From positions 23,596,001 to 23,660,000 of the forward strand of contig OY783207.1 in the NCBI GenBank assembly GCA_963678705.1: 64,000 nt of DNA, given 5' to 3'. Positions within the stretch are counted from its first letter, which is position 1. Each line of letters begins with the position of its first letter. Origin of the DNA: Panorpa germanica. Its lineage: Eukaryota; Arthropoda; Insecta; Mecoptera; Panorpidae. A model generated the notes under the pieces. That model searched no databases, had not been told where the DNA came from, and saw nothing but the letters and a program-made list of their open reading frames with translations. Position numbers and translations under genes: made by a program. Positions 14,042 to 28,954 of this stretch are shown one piece after another.

Positions 14042-15291
14042 TCTTATGTCTCAATCAGTTCTAATATTTATTAAACTTGAAATAGTAATTATGAATAATT
14101 ATTTAATGAATTAAACTTTATTGTTTACAAATGTGTAAAAAACTGTCAAAAAAATTAGTGCTGCCTTCGTTTAAAATTGCAATTTAAACGCTGGTAATAT
14201 TATGAATTAGCGCCAAATGGCGAAGATTTAAATAAAGTAATTAAGAAAAGAGCAATAACTAATTAAATTAGTTTGTAATTCAAATTAAGAAAAAAAAAGT
14301 ATATTTAGTAAACTCATGTATATTATCTATTAGAGTGAACTCAATTTGTACAAATATATTTTAACTGCTACTTCTATGTGTCATTAAACATTTGTTTTAA
14401 TGAGAGTAGAATTCATAGCTAAACTTGTAGAGCAATTAACGCAGATTCTAATTCTGCAGTCAAATTTGAATTAGAATGTTGACTTCCCTGAATATTCTTT
14501 ACTTGGCGTAGTGCCCACTGAGAAAGTTTGATGGTTTCCTTTGTCTTGTTAGCAAGCCAAGTGAACTTTTTTCCGTTTATTGCTATTTATAGAATTAATT
14601 GTTTATAGAAAACCGTATCTATAATAACAAATAGATATTTTAATGCGTTACCAACTGGTTTCTACGTAATTAATTATAAACCATTTTCAAGTGAATACGT
14701 AATATTAACGTACTGTTATTTACTTAAAAATGAATTAAGAAAGTTAAACAAACAAATTTAGATTGACAAAACTGTCAGAGGTGACAGATGATAGATTTTA
14801 CATGGCCATGTTCAGAATCATTAACTGTAACAATTTGTGTTTAATCAACTTAATGTTTCAATCACTTATAGCTTTCATTATAAAATATATTATTAAATGT
14901 CGAGATAGACTTTATTTAATTATCTTAAAGTTTATTTGAAATTAGTCATTTAAAATATCATTCATAGAAAACCGTTAATGAGATTCTGAACGCTGTCCTT
15001 CACTCTGTTAAAGGTCACCGACGTCACGTATTGTTCCAAAATAAATAATCGTGGGACTAACTCAGACTGACTTCTACAAGTTGATGGACAAAGCATGAAA
15101 CTATCATTATCATAACAAATATAAACATAAAACAGATAGTTAAATATTCATAAATATATTTACATAAATTGAGAAAGTGTACGTTATCTTTAAAAGTAAT
15201 ACTATTTCCACCTGTAAGCTGATATAAAGTGTTAAATTTACTTAATATTTGCTTTGTTGGCATAAATAATAATTTAAAAATATTAGCAATA
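14042..15291. other. Intergenic between RPP21 and IDI
   Basis: This is the divergent promoter region for RPP21 (-) and IDI (+). It is AT-rich with no coding exon or repeat I can define. A 5' exon or leader of either gene may lie here. Confidence 0.4.
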
Positions 15292-16340
<1,049 letters not shown>

Positions 16341-16786
16341 GCACTATACTATTATTTATTTCTTTTAAATGTTTATTTTTGTCAATGGTATTATAATCTC
16401 AAAGCATCGGGTCAGCGTGCTCATATTTTCATAAAAATTATATTCGAATATTTAAAACATAAAAGTATATATTTTGTGTAACTTTAATAAAAATGGGTTT
16501 TCCAATATCTGATACATTTTATTTCAACGTTAAAAACTAATTTTAAAAACGTCCAATTAGAAATTTAAAGGAGAAATTATTTACTCATTAATGGCTAGGA
16601 TCACCTTTACAGTAAAAACTATGAAATTTATTAAATTACAAAATTTATTAAGCTTCTTTTGGTCTACAACAAAATAATAAAAAAAAATGTGTATTCAGTA
16701 TAAATTAATTTTTACAAAAACATTCTCATAATTATGATTACAGATAATTGAAGAAATGCAAAATACGTTTTCAAGTATTCGTTAAA

Positions 16787-17875
16787 TTAAATATCCGTGC
16801 TCAGGAAGTGATCTGCATCTATGCTTGTATAAATGTGACCTTCGTTGCACATAAAATCAGTTATATTATCAAGTTCCTTTTCATGAATATTAGGAAATTT
16901 ATTCAGCAACACTTTCTTGGAAATCCCCTCTGGGAACTGATTCTGGTATTGTCTTATAGCATTGTAAATTGTTTGTTGTTGCTGATTCAAACCAGTGCTT
17001 GTAGACCCCATTGTTGTGTTTGTGAAATCAGTTGTTCTCTCAGAGGTGTCCATTGCAGAGAAGTTTCTGGAGCCCTCCTAAGAACAGTAAAGTGAGAATT
17101 AAAGAAAGAAACTTCTTTACTGTTTGTTATCAAGGATTGAAATAGATTAAATGTGTAGTAAGTTTCTTACATTCTGCCATTTTTCGGCTTGATATCTTGA
17201 AGTAAGCATCTCCAATAAATGAGTGGTTACATCGTTAAAAGACTTTATAGGTTCGATCTTAAAAACCATGACGATTTTGGAACCTCGCTGTTGCCTGGCA
17301 GATCCATATACCTACGAATAAGATCGTATAAATATAACATAATTTAAAAATAATATAGAACGATATATTAATTAATTTCAGGAACCTTGGCATAAGTATT
17401 CAACATAATTGATGGAATGTTGGAACTCTCGCCCTCTTCAAGCCATAAAAATGCATCTATAGAGCCAGTGTGATCTTCCAGGCTGTAAGTGATTTTTGTG
17501 GAGGAATTATCTATATTTCTTACAATGCCAATAATACAGACAATGTTTAAATCCATGCCCCAAAATTTAAGAGAATCATCTGGACCATTTTTTATTTGAC
17601 CAATAGTAAGGGGAACCACGGTTTGCTTATCTTCCTATAGTTATAAAAACCAGATAAATTGCTGTAATGTTTTTAGGATTTGTGAATAACCTGTAAAGTA
17701 ATGAACTTACATCTACAGGACCTTTTGCTTGCCCCTCTGCTCCAGTAGTATTTGCATTAAATTGGTCAAAACCGCCTCCACCAACTGCAATAATATACAA
17801 TATGAATTACAATTTATTTTTGCAATTAGATCTGAGTAAAAGTTATTGCAACTTACAATTCATAGAGTCATTCAT
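16787..17875 (-). CDS. RPA2: Replication protein A 32-kDa subunit
   Basis: RPA2 is the middle subunit of the heterotrimeric single-stranded-DNA-binding complex used in replication, repair and checkpoint signalling. Exons 17875-17857, 17784-17711, 17634-17386, 17311-17171 and 17077-16787 join in frame to 257 residues, close to the usual ~270. The N-terminus is short and glycine-rich (FGGGGFDQF) where vertebrate RPA2 carries its phosphorylated tail; here it holds few serines. The OB fold spans about residues 35-160 (VCIIGIVRNIDNSSTKITY, DHTGSIDAFLW). The C-terminal winged helix, which recruits repair proteins, is about 195-257 (PEGISKKVLLNKFPNIHEKE). Head-to-head with ACF1. Confidence 0.93.
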
Positions 17876-18402
17876 TTTGGTAATATTGTAATGAAATTAA
17901 TATAACAAATTTATTTAGGCAAAAAACTTCACCAGCTCTGTCAAATTATTTTTAACAAAGGTTAGATGATTTTGGCGGGCAGTATATTCTAGATACGCAT
18001 TTCATAGCAGAGATAATATTTCATATGCGGTATTGCCAGAGTTTCGAGCTCTTCCGAGCATATCCGAACAAAACGATTTAGAAAATAGTCGATAGATGGC
18101 TTCCCAAGCTTCCGTCACTTTTAGCATTTGATAGAGGTGTTCTGTTTGCTACGCTTTTTGTTTTAATCACTTTTAATACATAGCACCGTTGGGTTAATTA
18201 GATCCATAAATTGTTGTGTTCGTATAAAATCTTATAAAAGAATATTTATTTTGTAATTATGTTAATATAGAAGGTTATTTAAGTTATATTGTGCTACAGA
18301 GTATCAGTTAATACAAATGAGTTTGTTTTGATTGGTGGTATTGAATTAACAACCTGTGTTGAGTGATAATATTCCCTCCAAATTATATCAGGCAAAAGAA
18401 AC
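17876..18402. promoter_or_regulatory. Shared divergent promoter region, RPA2 and ACF1
   Basis: The 527 bp between the two start codons must hold both 5' leaders and promoters. A TAGATGGC word lies at 18093-18100 and recurs in other intergenic regions of this window. A less AT-rich patch at about 18030-18160 is the likely core. No TATA box is obvious, as is common for housekeeping genes. Confidence 0.5.
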
Positions 18403-21400
18403 ATGCCATTGTTAAGAAAAAAAACTCTTGAACGCTCCACTACTTTACCTGAATTTCTTCGAGATGACGAAGAAGTCTTTCATTGCGTTAAAACAAATGA
18501 AATATTTCGTAATTATGAGTGAGTATATTTACTATTTTTGATATCTTATAATAAATATAAATCCTTGATAATTATCTCCATATTTTAATTGTGCAGGGAA
18601 TATTGCGAACGTATTATTCTTGTTAACTCAATGGTGTGGTCTTGTGCTATGACTGGAAGACCTAATCTCACCTACGCTGAAGCTCTTCAATCTGAAGAGG
18701 AAGCTAGGGATTTATTAAAAGATTTCCCCGTAGACTTAAGGGTACCAATAATTTACCTAGCTTCCTTAACTAAACGTTCTTGGCTTGGTGAAATGCTTGA
18801 AGATGTACATACTTTTGCTCGTGATAGATATTTTGTTGGTGAAACGGTGGAGGCTTGTTTGAAGGAAGGAGAACCTTGGTGCGAATGCCTAGTTATTCAA
18901 GTCTTTGAACCTTCAAAGGAAGCTTTAGCAGCTTATAAATCTGAAAGCAGGTAATTTTAATAACTATATAACCTTAAAGAGAAACATTTCGTGGTTCATA
19001 TGAATCAATGAAAGATATTTTTCTTAGACATAATTCTAATATTTAACAATAATTCATAGCAATACATAACAATTTTAACACATATAAACAATTTTGTATA
19101 CTATTATAATGAATTTTCTTTTCGGCTGTCAAAACTCTGTAGTTCATTCACAATGTTCTTTTAGATAAAATCATCAACTTATTTATTTTCATACACAAAT
19201 TCCATTTTCATACATACCATTTTTTCTCGATCATATAAATTTCATTATTTAATTCACATTAACAATATTTATCACCTTTGATAATATATATTTGTTTTTC
19301 TAGAAAACAGAAAAAAAATGATACGACAAAGAAGTATGTATTTATTTGGAATTGTTTGTCCTGTTGACATAATTGAAAATTAATCTTTTTATTGACTTAT
19401 TTTTTACTGAATAGTCTGGAAGCAGCAGTACCGGGTCATCCTGCATCTCTATATTCCTACGAGGTGATGCCCCTCGAAGGTGAGGATCATGATGATGAAT
19501 CTGTAACCCTGAACGCATTAAACGTCCGCAGAAAAAAGAATTTATATACTCGCGCCAAGAACAAGCTATTTCTGAAGCAGTTTGTTGAACAAAGCAAAGG
19601 AATTTACCGTATAAAAGATTCAGTAATAAAAAAATATGGAATTCATAAGGTACAGTTCCGTAGAATATTTGTGGGTAATCCACCTGATTTTCAAGCTTCG
19701 AAGAAAAATCAAACTAAATCAACAACAGCAAATACTACAACTCCCAGTCCCCCTAAAAAAGTAAAACAAGAAACAATGGCAAAATACTTAACAAAAACTG
19801 AAAAGTTTCAAGGAACAAAGCAGTCTGATGCAATGGCAAAAAATAAAGAAAAAGATAAATTAAAAAAGCTAGAAAACAAATCTGTTAAAATAAAAAAAGA
19901 TAACCCGCAGAAAAATGACAAAAACTTAGCAGAAGAAATGAAAAGAGTAGCAGAGGACTTAAAACAAAAATCTTTACTAAAGAAAAAAGCAGTAGCAGAA
20001 GAAAAACTAAAGGAAAAGATGAAAAAGCGTGAAGAAGAATCAAAATTCGTGGATTACATGAGAGAATGGAAAAAAGTTAGAGAAGATCTGGAGTTAAATG
20101 ACCAGAAAATGCTGCCCGAAGGAACAACAGTTGATACTTTTATACCAAATAAGAACTTCGGAAAATTCATGGAAATATTAGAATTTTTGCATACATTTAG
20201 TGCGGAGCTCCGCGTTAAACATTTCTTTCCTTCTGGAGTCACTTGGGATATTGTAGAACGCGCTCTGACCCTACGCGAAGTTAACGGTCCACTTGCTGAT
20301 ATTTTACAAGTTTTATTAACTGCTATTTTTAATTATGTTGATGCAGAACTTATGGAAAAACATAAAAATAAATCCAAACTTAAATTAGCTGATGAACTAC
20401 CAACAGATCCTCGAAAGAGAGCTGTAGAATTTGCTACACGAGCAACCAAATTTGTGCTTTTACATTATGGCCAGGATTTGTCAAATACAAGATTAGATGC
20501 AGTCACACTTAGTGAGGTACTGCGATTACATTTATTGACTTCTGGAGCTAAGTGCTGCACCGAAGGTGGAGCTAGATGGAGATATCAGCAAAGAGGAGGG
20601 TATAGCAGCCAAGACGATCCCGGGTTGGAGCTACGGTTATCACATCCACACATATTAAGAGCGTTATCTAGGTTTCATGTATGTGAATTACCTTTAGATG
20701 ATATTTTAAAAATAATAGACTGCCTTATAAATCAACTTTTAACTTTCGTTAATATACGAGATATTACAGAAGATCGAATTGAAAAAGCTATAAAAGCACG
20801 TTTTGATTTAAGGAAGCTACAAATGGAGCATGCAAAACGCCAAAAAACATATCAAATGAAACGTTTAAAAATTACTACTATTGAAAATTCTGATAAACTG
20901 GAGGACGGTACTACTGTTGTAACTATCGTTGATAAAGCTGCACAAGAGAAATTATTGCTTGACTTAGAAACAGAATATAACAAATTCTTGAATGATTATA
21001 AAAAACAATATCAAGATTTGATGCAAGTGCAATTTGCGTACCAAATGTACTTAGGTTCCGACAGGGCGCACAGACGCTACTGGTTATTTGAATCAGTTCC
21101 AGGTTTATTTGTAGAGCACGATGAACAACAAGCTGGTTCTTGCTTATTTGATATTGTACCACAATATATGTCGCTTACAACTACTGACAACACAGAGTAT
21201 ACTAAGCAGGTTCGTTTGCTGTTTGATGAACAACAATTAGGTAGCGATAAAGAGAATAATGTTTCGTCGGTAAATGCCAAAAAAGTTGTAGAAAAATGCA
21301 TAAGTCTCCCAGCAGCAGAAAATTTCCAACGAAGTAAAGATTTGTTAATGTGTACCGCAAATAATGATTTATGTTTAGTGCATGGAAATAATGGACCAGT

Positions 21401-24243
21401 ATGGTCATTTTATCATGCTGTTGAAGATATTGATAAACTAATTTCTACTTTAAATGTTCGTGGAATTCGTGAAAGTAGTTTAAAATCAACGCTTGAACAG
21501 AATCGTGATCTGATTGTGTACCACATTGAAAATAAAGTACCTCTTGAAAGGCTAAATAAAAATATTAATGATATTCCAGAAATTAAGAAAAGAACTTTAA
21601 AAAAATATAATGAAAGCAATACAAATTTAAATTTCCCAGCTGGGACGGACCCCAACGTCATTCTGGATGCAACACTTCGAGAGTATATCTTAGATTTAGA
21701 ACAAAATATTTTCAAGGGTTGTCTAGGTTCATTGAAAGTTAAAGATAGGGACACTTGGCGTAAAGCTGTGGAAAAAAGTTCATACGATATGCAGTGTGAT
21801 GAAATATATTGGGGGCCCGAAAAAATATACAGCGAAAAAAAAGGTATCAAAAGTATTACGAATGGTTTTGTTAAAGTAAATGGTCACACAGAAGATATTT
21901 CAAAAGATAAAATCGGCGGTAGTGATAATGAATCTGTTGAAGATGATGACGACGACGAACCTGATAATGATAAATTTGAAGATCCAGTGGAACTTCTAGA
22001 AGATTATTCAGACTTCAAATGTAAAGACACCGATGAAAGTTGTAAAAATATGACAGAATCACCTGATATACAAAAGAAAATATATACCTTAGCTTGCGCA
22101 TTGCTGCAAGTTGAACAAGCAGTTGCTAACCGTTTTTTCAAAGCTCCGTTTGGTAAGATTTTATTTTCAATGGTATCAATATTGTCTCATATAATTAATT
22201 ATGTATACAATTATGGAATTTATATTGCAGGATATAAATCACAAAAATCATCATTAGAATCTACGATACGAAAGATGGAAAGAAAAGCTTTACGCCTATT
22301 GGGGCGATGGGAAGTCTCGCTAATGAACTCCAAAAGTTTTGCTCAGGTAAATTTATTTATGCAGATATTAACAAATGAATCAACAATTGCTTGCTAGCTA
22401 TAATTAATTACAATACTCATATTTCAGGTATTCCTACATTACAACTGTTTGGAAGACAGTATTATCTGGACACAATCCGCAGCTGGGGCTCGGTGTCGCA
22501 TTTGTCGACGAGGCGGAGACGCTGAGAACATGCTGCTTTGTGATAGTTGCAACAAAGGCCAACACTTGTATTGTCTCAGACCATCACTTGAAGTAAGTAT
22601 TATGATAATTTATTTAATATTTTATATTTATAGTTAATGTTATAATCAATATAATTTTTTAGAAAATACCAGAAGGTGATTGGTTCTGCCAATTTTGCAG
22701 ACCTGCTGAACCTACACCGCTTGAAACAAAAAGAAAACGTAGAAGGTAAATTCATTATATATGTTGAACTAAATATGAAACTGAATCTTAAATTTTAATT
22801 TTATTCAACTACTTTTAGAATATTTAATTACGACAATGAAGATGAAACAAAATCTGAATCTGCAGAAAGTGCAGAAGAGAGTGCCGATGAAGAAAATGAT
22901 GAACAAGATAGTGAAGAGGTAGAGCAAGTTTCAGATGTTGAATCAGACGAGGAAATCAAAAGTAAATCTAGTAAAAGGTTAGTTTAAGCGTAGTATTTAT
23001 TATATTCACATTCAACTTTACTAATCTTACAATGTAAGTAAATTTTATTTATGTTTATTTCAGTAGTTCGTCAGAAGTTGTTGATATATGTAAAGTCTGC
23101 TGTTCTGGTGGTGAATTGATAGGTTGTGATGTTTGTAATGTTACCTACCACTTCGAATGTGTGCAACCACCCTTAAAAAGAGCCCCACGAGGGAAATGGA
23201 AATGTCATGAATGTAATCCACGAAAAAAACGCGAACGAGAAGGTACATAAAGAATAAATATTTATTTCCTTAGTTATTTATGAAATAGTATCAGCTAAAT
23301 ATATTAAAAATGTAACATTATTTTGTGATATGCTGTTTCTGCAGCTACTCGGGAATATGTGAACCATCATGAACCCCGACGCTGTGCAACTCAGAGTCGT
23401 TGCAGGATACTGGAATTCACCAGATCCTTGAGACGAGGATCTGTGGATGATGGTGTGTGTTATTGGTGTTCACCAGCATTTGCTTTCCTTACTTATTGTC
23501 TGGTTTCACTTTCGCACCTCCACTATCCCCCCATTCCCTGTTTAGATACGCTTCTTTCTTTAACTTACTTTACAATAATCGTTGTACTGTGTTTAAATTT
23601 AAATGCACGATATCATTTACAAAATTAATTGCTATTATGTAATTGTGAGACAGTTTAGATTCTATATTTATTTAATGCGTTACTAAATATTTTTCAGAAA
23701 CCGATGCTTCAGAAGAAGCACCAACACGCAGAACCTTGGAGAACGGGCGTAGATCGCGTCGTAATATTGAAGATGATGGTGACCTTCCATTACACAATGT
23801 CGAACTGCATGAACTTTTAGGGGACATTACAAAACATAAAGATTCTTGGCCTTTTATGCGTCCCGTTACCAAACAGGATGTACCAGACTATTTTGATATT
23901 ATTAAAAATCCAATGGATTTTAGCAAAATTAAATCGAAACTTAATCTTGGGGAATATACCTCTGATAAAGAAATATTTAGCGACGTTAAACTAGTTTTTC
24001 AGAATTGTGATACATATAACAATAGCACCAGCTCCGTTTTTAAGTGTGTATATTTAATTATAAAATGTTATTTCTTATCTCAATTCCATTGCGAGTGGTT
24101 GATTCATTGTTTGGATATTTACATTTTTCAGAGCTGGAGTACGACTAGAGAAATTTGTTAATAAACGTTGTAAGGAACTTCATTTAAACATTCCCGATAA
24201 TACAAACGAACCAGACGCTAAGAAACAAAGAACGACGCTTTAA
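18403..24243 (+). CDS. Acf: ACF1/BAZ1A, chromatin remodelling subunit
   Basis: ACF1 partners the ISWI ATPase in the ACF and CHRAC nucleosome-spacing complexes. Twelve exons join in frame to 1501 residues (fly Acf about 1476): 18403-18518, 18597-18950, 19304-19333, 19415-22152, 22231-22346, 22428-22592, 22663-22745, 22819-22977, 23064-23242, 23345-23452, 23698-24043, 24132-24243. Domains in order are WAC (about residues 22-125, DNA binding), a Lys/Glu-rich coiled region, DDT (about 412-475, FMEILEFLHTF...WDIVERAL), and a WSD-like motif GSDRAHRRYWLFE (about 713). Two PHD fingers follow (about 1140-1190, CRICRRGGDAENMLLCDSC; about 1262-1310, CKVCCSGGELIGCDVC), then an acetyl-lysine-binding bromodomain (about 1378-1480, WPFMRPV, PDYFDIIKNPMDF). 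AATAAA is at 24396-24401. Confidence 0.95.
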
Positions 24244-25099
24244 TGGTAACACGAAAATTATAGTTTAGTATTTTTGCAATTAATTATTTATAAATATTTT
24301 CATCAATTTTTTTTTAGTATTATTTACATATAATATTCATAATGTCGTAAAAAACTGTATTTATAATATTGTAATATTTTTACCCTACTTACACAAATAA
24401 AAATAACTTTCATATAATTTGTTTTTCAAATGCACAACGCATAAAAATGCAGTGGTTTATTTAATGTTTAATCAGGACCGGGTTTGAGCTCCTGGATGCC
24501 TGCGGTGAACTCCTTTTTATGTTTTGGGAATATACTGGTGGCTAAATGTATCCAATGTACATTTTTGTTATCTAGAAGCGATATTGTATAACGAATTGAC
24601 AAAATCTTAGGTTCAACTCTATATTAAAGATATTACACATCTGTATTTAAAAATAAAGTGAACATCTTTAAATAATCAAATGCAAATTAAAACAAATTTA
24701 CTGTGGAATCCATGGAATGTTAAATGATTTTACAAAAATTACATTGGATATAAACAAAGTGAAATAGCAAATTGTTATTAGATAGCATTGAATTTTAGAA
24801 ATTTGCAGATGTGTACCTTCATGTGACCGTTTACATCAAAAGATAGTTGTGGTACCACTCCCATGGATTATTTAAATCACGCTTGGGCTTGTATATTATA
24901 AGATTATACTAAGAAGATAATTGATAAAACTAATAATGCATATGACAAGAAACAAAAGATATTACTTTACGTAAGCAACTTTATTGAAATTAATACATTG
25001 TCTTGAATATACAAATGAAGTTTTGATAACAATTGTTACTTGGTAGTTCTCATTTCTGTACTATGAATTTATGTATCTGATCTATAGTTTTAGATTTGT
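24244..25099. other. 3' UTR and intergenic
   Basis: The first ~170 bp are the ACF1 3' UTR. The remainder is AT-rich with no supported exon and contains the 3' UTR of the minus-strand gene at 25100. Confidence 0.45.
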
Positions 25100-25411
25100 T
25101 TAATGATGTTCAGCTTTTTCCTTCTTCCTGGATTCGTCCCATTTAGCAACATTGTCAGGAGTATTAGCTGGAAAAGAAAAGCAAATCGTAGGTTACATAA
25201 AGTAAAACATGTAATTAATTAAGTTATGTAAAGATTAAAATATTGTAAATAACTCACATAGAGAACTGATTTTGTAGAAAACTGGAGTAGAGATTGCTAA
25301 AGCAATAAAATAATATCTCCAGATCCATTGATTCTTTACGTAAAACTTCAAAGGAAATTGGGCAATTTTTGCCGAGAAAGTGTAAGGGAATTTCATTGGT
25401 CTTCCAGACAT
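25100..25411 (-). CDS. Small one-helix protein, probably mitochondrial
   Basis: Exons 25411-25258 and 25167-25100 join in frame to 73 residues. The start MSGRPMKFPYTFSAKIAQFP is followed by a single predicted membrane helix (WIWRYYFIALAISTPVFYKI) and a charged tail ending KKEKAEHH. This layout is that of a small inner-membrane respiratory-chain subunit. It resembles, from memory, the insect small protein CG7630 reported as the fly COX7B counterpart of cytochrome c oxidase, but I cannot confirm this without a search. A probable 5' UTR exon lies at about 25522-25580 on the same strand, with a donor GTAAAG. Confidence 0.7.
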
Positions 25412-25580
25412 GACTGTAAGTTTTCTGTAAAATATATTTATTTTATTACTTAAGTATTAATATATTAAAATAATAATCTATATTTTTAATTATGTATAAT
25501 GATTATATAAGTTCCTTTACCTAAAATGACCTCTCTAAAATTCAATATGCCAAAATGCGACGGACACTGCAGCCAACTAA

Positions 25581-26303
25581 AAAAATAAATGAACGTTTTT
25601 AAATCGTATCACTTTACGCCAACTGTGTTACTTGTAGATAAAATAGGAATCTGGAATCATTTAAAAATTTCAAATAAACGTAATTCAAAAAATTGAATTT
25701 ATTATTTATGTACACATAAATCTAAACACCAAAAAATATAATAATCTTTTACTATTTGCTTTAAATTGCAAGCAGAAAGAAACGAGAAACTGCTGAGGTG
25801 CATTCGAGTTGTTTCGCATTAATACAATTTTTTTAATCATGAGATGAAACTTCTACTTTTATGTTTACTAATTACTGCTAATTACATTCTTCTACGGTTC
25901 AGTGGTTTATTGATAAACATTAAAGTAGATTCTACCATACACTGTGCTAATGCAATTACGCCCTGTTGTTGCAAGGAGTCGGTTCCAATGCGAGAGATTT
26001 TAACGATTAGCTGTGGTATTTCTGAGTTTAAATCCAAGACTATTATGTAGTAGCGGGAAGAATTATAAATAATATACAAATACATTTGAGTGTAGATTTA
26101 TACGTTTATTTTGTAGCGTGTAATTCACAAAATATATGGCAAAACTAGGTCCAAGAACCTAAACCATATAAAACAATTTAAATCAATAAAGCAAAGCGTT
26201 TGGATAACTAGATGAAATATCATGTTTACTTAGATATCAAAACGCTTTACTTTATGTACGTTATATACATCTTCAAATTAAAATACTATATATAATTTAA
26301 ATC
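25581..26303. other. Intergenic, nothing supported
   Basis: Promoter side of the small mitochondrial protein gene and 3' side of RBM34. AT-rich, with overlapping short frames on both strands that show no domain or splice structure. Confidence 0.4.
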
Positions 26304-27881
26304 TTAAGGTTTTTTTGCAATCAGCTTTGGTCTTGGAGCAATACGCAGAATCATTTTCTTCTTCTTCAATTCTCCTTTATTCACTTTATTTTTAGTAGAC
26401 TGCAAAATAAATAAATTAATATAATACAATATATAATTTGTTTTATAACGCGAGTATAATAGAATTTCTAAATACCTTCTTCTTTTCTGCAATGGTTCCA
26501 ATAAAATCTGTTTTCCTAGGTTTTTGTGGAGTGCTGTCTACTTTTAATTTCTTTTCTGGAGATGCTTCACCTACTGAATCCTGATTGACTGATAAATTGG
26601 ATTGTGGAGTCTTTTGTGGTCGGTCTAAATTACGTTTACGTTTCTTAGATCCATCAGGATTACGTTTCTTTATATTTTTCTGAGCTTTATCTGTTGCAAT
26701 TTTATTTGTTTCTCCTTTGTTTGAATTTTGACATCTTGAAATTCTTAATTCCCGTTTCTAAAATAAAAATTTATTATAATAAATACATTAAAATTACGTG
26801 CAAAAGATAATCATATATATTTCTATTACCTCAATTTTAACGCCTTCAAGTTTCAATGCCAGTTCAACAGCATGAATAGTTTTAAAGTTTATGAAACCAA
26901 TTCCTTTACACATTCCTGTGTTCTTATCCCTTACTACACGCACTGAGTCTATCTCACCACATTCCGCAAACAATTTCCAAAGAGTCTCTTCTTCTGTAGC
27001 TGTTTGTTGAAAATTGATGTTTATTATAAAAGAAATATTACACTAAATTTTAGATTGTTTTACTCACAGAAAGGCATGTTTCCAACAAAAATACATAGCT
27101 TCTGATCTCTTGTTTGTTTTTCTGGTTCAGCTAAGTCCACTCGAATATGGTGCTCCCCGACAAGGCTTCCATTAGCAGCAACAGCAGCTTTTGCAGCGTC
27201 AATTGAACGAAAAACAACGTATGCATTGATACTTGTGCGATCTTTGTGAAACTTTCTTTTGATAACTGCTTCCTATAAATAAAACACATAAATAATTCAC
27301 GAAAATTTCTAATAACAATTTATATATGATAAAGGAAACAATGTTATTACCTTATTGGAAACGTTTGCATCGCTCCTTGCCGCAGAACGGAATCTCACAC
27401 TTTGAATGTCACCATACTTTCGGAATATTTCTTTTAGATTTTGACTTTTTAAATCATTGGATAAATTTCCTACAAAAATAGTTCTTTTATCCTTTTCAGG
27501 ATCTTGTATTTCCTCTTTAATGGTTTCACTTTTGTTATCAACTTGCTTTTCCACATCAGGAGCTGCTATTTCAGAGTCAGACTTTTGTTTTTTAGTAGAA
27601 AGTTCATTCTTCACTCCGGTCTTTAATAAGTTCTTCTTAATTAACTTTTGTGATTTTGCAATAGGTTTCTGTATCTTACCAGCTTTTACACTTTCTTCAG
27701 ACTTTATAAGACCTCCTTTTTTTGGAAGTGTTTTTTCTTTTAGAGACTTCACCACTTTTGCGTTTTTAGTTGTAACATTTTTTGTTGGTTTAGGAGCGGT
27801 AATTTTCTTTGTTATTTTTAATTTATTGGGCGTATTTGATCCTGATATAAGATCTGCTAAACTTCCTACCGTATAATCCAT
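26304..27881 (-). CDS. RBM34: RNA-binding protein 34 (Nop12-like)
   Basis: RBM34 is a nucleolar protein with two RRMs, related to yeast Nop12, which acts in large ribosomal subunit rRNA maturation. Minus-strand exons 27881-27351, 27272-27068, 26999-26830, 26757-26476 and 26399-26304 join in frame to 427 residues. A Lys-rich N-terminus (about 1-130) starts MDYTVGSLADLI. RRM1 (about 132-227) has RNP2 TIFVGNLS. RRM2 (about 236-312) has RNP2 LCIFVGNMPF and RNP1 KGIGFINF. The tail is strongly basic with clusters such as KKRKR, as expected for nucleolar targeting. The ATG at 27881 is chosen because no upstream in-frame ATG exists. Confidence 0.9.
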
Positions 27882-28119
27882 AATAAAAATATATAAGAAA
27901 TAAATCAATTAACCTCTAAAAACAGACAACAACTGCACGTGTCAAAAGTAACATTCACAAGAAGTAGTGGTTTGTGCAAGAAGTCTTCAATCACAAGCAC
28001 CGACCGGCACCGACAAGAACGCCAATAATCGCTACCAATCACTACCAATCGTTACTTAAAAAACGTAGTTTCATAATTTACCACAAAATTATCTCAAATA
28101 CCCAGAGTACCCAGAGATA

Positions 28120-28756
28120 ATGGGCTTGTGTCCTCATTTTTTAGTGGTCGATTTTTCAATTGTTGATTGAAATTGATGTTAATAAATGTGTATTGGCGTG
28201 TCTATTTTATTAAATATCTAAATATTGACGGAGATATAGCAATTAAAAATTTGAATTGTAGTTTTAGCGCTAGAAATGGTCACCCATATTTGTATGACAT
28301 GAAATGCATTTTAACTTCAGTTATTTGTTGAGTAGGTCAGTGTTGTGGTAATGTTTTGTAGCTGTTGGTATTCAAACAATCCAGTCAAGTCAATGAATAA
28401 TAAGTTTTTACTTTATTTAACCCTGTTAAGGCAGACATAATATTGAAATTTTATTGTTCCTTGAAATAACTGTAAATAATATTTGATATTTTGATATATA
28501 AATATATATAGCAGAGATTTATGATCTGTAAGGTTGGTAACCTTACACAAGGATTGTGATGTCACATGCATTTGGAGTTTGTACAACGTTGAATCCCTTT
28601 AATAATTAAAGAGACAAAATGACTTTTTTAATTGTTAATATCTCCTAACATATAAGGAGTTATTAACAAATAATTGAACATTTGAGGTTCTAGTAACCCA
28701 CTTTATCAATATATAGTACACTTTTATAGAAATTAAGACATAGGACACAAGCCCAT
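28120..28756 (+). mobile_element. MITE, complete copy (family 1)
   Basis: The reference copy in this window is 637 bp, with 15-bp perfect terminal inverted repeats ATGGGCTTGTGTCCT and AGGACACAAGCCCAT. The adjacent A/T pair may extend these to 16. I cannot define a convincing target-site duplication. The interior is AT-rich and non-coding, with a palindrome around CCTAACATATAAGGAG near 28643. Three further copies lie at 1530, 5560 and 6811. It sits between the divergent starts of RBM34 and the repeat-protein gene. Confidence 0.88.
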
Positions 28757-28954
28757 TTCAAAACTTAATTTACGAACCTAACCTAAAAAAAACCATGTTG
28801 ATTTTACAAGAGCAGTTTACAACAGTTAATGTGTAGTTAAAAAAGTTAGGTGCACGTGGCTTTGTTTAAATAGGAATATTTAATATCAGTGGTTCTGTTT
28901 GAAGGTTATCATTCAAATAAGTATTCTGAAGAAATTAGTAAAATAAAAGCAACT

